Shown: piece by piece, positions 5,201 through 6,597 of the stretch
Layout of the letters: each line of letters begins with the position of its first letter
How positions within the stretch are numbered: the first letter of the stretch is position 1
NCBI GenBank assembly: GCA_002780705.1
Contig: PEUP01000057.1
Coordinates: forward strand, 33,427 to 40,023
Source of the DNA: Elusimicrobia bacterium CG03_land_8_20_14_0_80_50_18
GTDB lineage: Bacteria; CG03
Length of the DNA: 6,597 nt
Reading direction: 5' to 3'
The notes under the pieces: model-generated
Seen by the model: the letters and a program-made list of their open reading frames with translations, nothing else
Database searches by the model: none
Told to the model about the DNA's origin: nothing
Made by a program: the position numbers and the translations under genes

Positions 5201-5574
5201 TGTCAAAGAAAATCATCCTCATCGCCGAAGACGAACCTTATATTGGGGAAGTGCTGAAGGCCATGGTAAACGAGTTGGGCGATTTTGACGTTCTTGAGGC
5301 CTCGGACGCGGGGGAACTCGCGGATATGGCGCGCAAAGCCCGGCCGGACCTTATAATAACGGATGTGATTATGCCGGATAACGACGCCTATCATGCGCTG
5401 GCGGAACTCAAAAAAGACCCTGAGTTCAAAGATATTCCCGTGATATTTGAATCAGCGCTGATGAGTGACAGGGCTGTTTTTGAAGCCATGGCGCCGGAGG
5501 GGCCGTCCATGTTTCTGGTCAAGCCCTTTAAATTTGATGAGCTTGCGGCGGCAGTGAAAAAAATGCTCCCATAA
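5200..5574 (+). CDS. Stand-alone response regulator receiver domain (CheY-like)
   Basis: The whole 124-residue protein is one receiver domain with no output domain. The acidic pocket is E10-D11 in IAEDEP, the phosphorylation site is D55 in IITDVIMP, the conserved hydroxyl residue is S85 in FESA, and the lysine is K108 in VKPF. All functional positions are present, so it should accept phosphate from a histidine kinase, none of which is encoded in the window. Its ATG overlaps the stop codon of the diguanylate cyclase gene by one base, implying translational coupling and matched amounts. The simplest inference is that it controls that cyclase through its N-terminal region, as a split counterpart of WspR/PleD-type proteins. 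It could equally serve another kinase or a motility output. The stop codon is followed at once by the GGGGGTCAGGT repeat. Confidence 0.92.
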   Translation: MSKKIILIAEDEPYIGEVLKAMVNELGDFDVLEASDAGELADMARKARPDLIITDVIMPDNDAYHALAELKKDPEFKDIPVIFESALMSDRAVFEAMAPEGPSMFLVKPFKFDELAAAVKKMLP

Positions 5575-5575
5575 G

Positions 5576-5585
5576 GGGGTCAGGT
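5576..5585 (+). repeat. G-run intergenic motif GGGGTCAGGT, copy 2
   Basis: This is identical over ten bases to 121-130 and begins one base after the receiver gene stop codon (TAA 5572-5574). With GTCCCC at 6367-6372 it brackets the methyltransferase gene in roughly inverted orientation. Confidence 0.5.
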
Positions 5586-5599
5586 TTTGCTATGTCAAC

Positions 5600-5646
5600 G
5601 CCAAATGAAAATGTCCGGTTTCCTGCAAAATGAAAATGTCCGGTTT
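5600..5646 (+). repeat. Two direct copies of a 22-bp repeat, period 25
   Basis: The copies at 5600-5621 and 5625-5646 agree at 21 of 22 positions and share the core AAATGAAAATGTCCGGTTT. Short direct repeats at an element end are typical of the multiple transposase-binding sites in IS21-type insertion sequences, so this may be the end of a lost element. That is inference, as no transposase sequence is present. With only two copies and a three-base gap it is not a CRISPR array. Confidence 0.6.
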
Positions 5647-5719
5647 TTAATTTGAGTTTTTGCATAAAATCATCTATACGCCACCTTTGCTAGTTCCCAC
5701 TTCCTACTTGCTATCACGC

Positions 5720-5747
5720 TTGACAGTTAAAACGGTTTATTGATAGT
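5720..5747 (+). promoter_or_regulatory. Sigma-70-type promoter of the methyltransferase gene, predicted leaderless
   Basis: A perfect TTGACA (5720-5725) is followed after 16 bases by GATAGT (5742-5747), four of six matches to TATAAT. The ATG at 5756 lies eight bases past this hexamer, so the transcript would start at or next to the start codon. No Shine-Dalgarno is visible upstream of 5756. Confidence 0.45.
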
Positions 5748-5755
5748 TATATGCG

Positions 5756-6358
5756 ATGAAATACACTATAACACCACGACTTTTTATAAGTAAAATTTTT
5801 GCAGTGATTTTGCTTCCCGGAATTATTGTAACTGGCAATATCTATGAAACCGGAAGTCTGCTATCACTTATTTTAGAATTGCTCGGCTACAGCATGCTTT
5901 TTGCCGCAGCTATTGGCCGGGCTTGGAGCTCAGCTTATATCTCAGGAAAGAAAAGCAAGGAACTCGTCGCCTACGGCCCTTATTCACTCACAAGAAACCC
6001 GCTGTATTTTTTCAGCTTTTTAGGATATGCCGGCGCCGGACTCGCTTTTAAATCACTGTCTCTAACGCTGGGTATGACAATATTATTTTTTCTGACCCAC
6101 TGGAAAACTATAATGGATGAAGAAAACGGCAACAAGGTCCGGTTTGAAAAAGACTATCCTGAATATAGCGCAAAAGTGCCGCGGTTTATTCCGTCTTTTG
6201 GCAAATTGATTAACCCCTCAATAAGCGCTTTTTATCCCGTACCTTTTTCACGCGCGATTTTAGGATGCTCATATATAGCATACATCTTTATGGCAGCGCG
6301 TATAATAGAATGGTGCCAGAGCAATTCAATACTCCCGGTTCTATTAAGACTCCCCTAA
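5756..6358 (+). CDS. Membrane methyltransferase of the isoprenylcysteine carboxyl methyltransferase (ICMT/PEMT-like) family
   Basis: This 200-residue integral membrane protein has hydrophobic segments at about 10-27, 33-54, 85-98 and 102-115, plus an extra one near the C-terminus (about 165-186). The SAM-binding signature is present as YGPYSLTRNPLYFF (73-86), followed by the second motif DEENGNKVRFEKDYPEYSAKVPRF in 121-143. Family members transfer a methyl group from S-adenosylmethionine to small, lipid or prenyl-linked acceptors; the substrate of the bacterial proteins is mostly unknown. The tail after VPRFIP (141-146) is longer than the usual ending and carries the extra segment, which may be lineage-specific. 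The codons look more AT-rich by eye than the neighbouring operons, and the gene lies between repeat-bearing gaps, so it could have been acquired by transfer. The ATG at 5756 is the first start and has no ribosome binding site. Confidence 0.85.
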   Translation: MKYTITPRLFISKIFAVILLPGIIVTGNIYETGSLLSLILELLGYSMLFAAAIGRAWSSAYISGKKSKELVAYGPYSLTRNPLYFFSFLGYAGAGLAFKSLSLTLGMTILFFLTHWKTIMDEENGNKVRFEKDYPEYSAKVPRFIPSFGKLINPSISAFYPVPFSRAILGCSYIAYIFMAARIIEWCQSNSILPVLLRLP

Positions 6359-6359
6359 A

Positions 6360-6464
6360 CTAAAAAGTCCCCTGTTGCCGGTCGCCAGCAACCAGTTTAA
6401 AAGGCAAAACAACAATTTTGATCTGTCTCTGTTTATCAAACTTCTATATCTTAGGACTTTTTAG
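6360..6464. repeat. 105-bp segment bounded by perfect 11-bp inverted repeats
   Basis: CTAAAAAGTCC (6360-6370) and GGACTTTTTAG (6454-6464) are perfect inverted copies separated by 83 bases, starting two bases after the methyltransferase stop codon. They could be the ends of a miniature element. No target-site duplication is evident. Confidence 0.4.
6372..6398 (+). terminator. Weak hairpin after the methyltransferase gene, possible terminator
   Basis: CTGTTGC (6372-6378) pairs with GCAACCAG (6388-6395) with one bulged C, and only three T residues follow. It lies 13 bases past the stop codon, a suitable place for termination, but the short T tract makes it a poor intrinsic terminator. Confidence 0.25.
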
Positions 6465-6481
6465 CTTTCCATTTGTTTTTA

Positions 6482-6513
6482 CTATTCGCTCAATCGCTAT
6501 TCGCTATTTGCTC
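6482..6513 (+). repeat. CTATTCGCT short direct repeats
   Basis: CTATTCGCT occurs at 6482-6490 and 6497-6505 with degenerate copies between and after (CAATCGCT, CTATTTGCTC). It looks like a decaying microsatellite-type repeat of about 7-8 bases. Confidence 0.5.
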
Positions 6514-6597
6514 ATTTTGATAAAAACCTTTCCCATAATTGCCCCCCTTTGCTTTTGATTATTACAAAAGGGGACATTTTTACTTTGCTCAAATAGG

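Larger units (their letters stand above)
5575..5755. other. Intergenic stretch with repeat remnants and a promoter
   Basis: No protein gene is seen in these 181 bp. They begin with the G-run motif GGGGTCAGGT (5576-5585). Next come two copies of a 22-base direct repeat (5600-5621 and 5625-5646) and an AT-rich stretch. They end with a promoter whose -10 lies eight bases before the next start codon. I found no clear intrinsic terminator for the cyclase/receiver operon. Confidence 0.6.
6359..6597. other. AT-rich terminal intergenic stretch with nested repeats
   Basis: I see no gene in these 239 bp on either strand; open frames are a few codons long. The stretch holds an 11-base inverted repeat pair, a weak hairpin, CTATTCGCT direct repeats, and a GGGGACA motif at 6570-6576. 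The pattern is that of accumulated small repeats, not coding DNA. Confidence 0.6.

Noticed and set aside
5600..5646. CRISPR array
   Set aside because: Only two repeat copies with a three-base gap and no spacers or cas genes.

Overview
The window is a bacterial chromosome segment, probably from an uncultured lineage of the Elusimicrobiota/Omnitrophota type. That assignment is tentative. It rests on the intergenic palindrome whose translation reads LPAGR, which I associate with such genomes, on G-run (GGGGAC / GGGGTCAGG) intergenic motifs common in metagenome-derived genomes, and on gene content. No rRNA, canonical tRNA, transposase, phage gene or CRISPR array is visible.

Layout. Bases 1-99 hold the basic C-terminal tail of a gene that starts outside the window. 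Bases 100-525 carry no convincing gene but contain a G-run motif, a palindromic repeat and a candidate small RNA on the minus strand (about 345-443) with its own promoter. A plus-strand pRiA4b ORF-3-like gene (526-1113) converges on a four-gene minus-strand operon read from 4244 down to 1107. In order of transcription the operon encodes an exported ComEC-type metallo-beta-lactamase-fold hydrolase, an 8-oxoguanine-deaminase-like amidohydrolase, an iron-sulfur flavoprotein and the preQ0 reductase QueF. All its junctions overlap (8, 47 and 14 bp). Its promoter lies so close to the first ATG that the mRNA is predicted to be leaderless.

Divergent from that operon, a plus-strand pair (4388-5574) encodes a GGDEF diguanylate cyclase and a stand-alone receiver domain. 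They overlap by one base (TAATG), so this is a c-di-GMP signalling module split over two polypeptides. After a 181-bp gap with two copies of a 22-bp direct repeat comes an ICMT-like membrane methyltransferase (5756-6358), again with a promoter almost touching the ATG. The last 239 bp are AT-rich and repeat-laden.

Two themes stand out. First, the two least backbone-like genes (pRiA4b-like and ICMT-like) are each bracketed by G-run motifs in inverted orientation, which suggests insertion of cargo genes between short repeats. Second, an amidohydrolase of the guanine-analogue branch, a redox flavoprotein and QueF share one operon, which hints at a role in deazapurine or damaged-purine metabolism. 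I found no clear evidence for an entirely new system. The minus-strand RNA candidate and the G-run-bounded genes deserve follow-up most.
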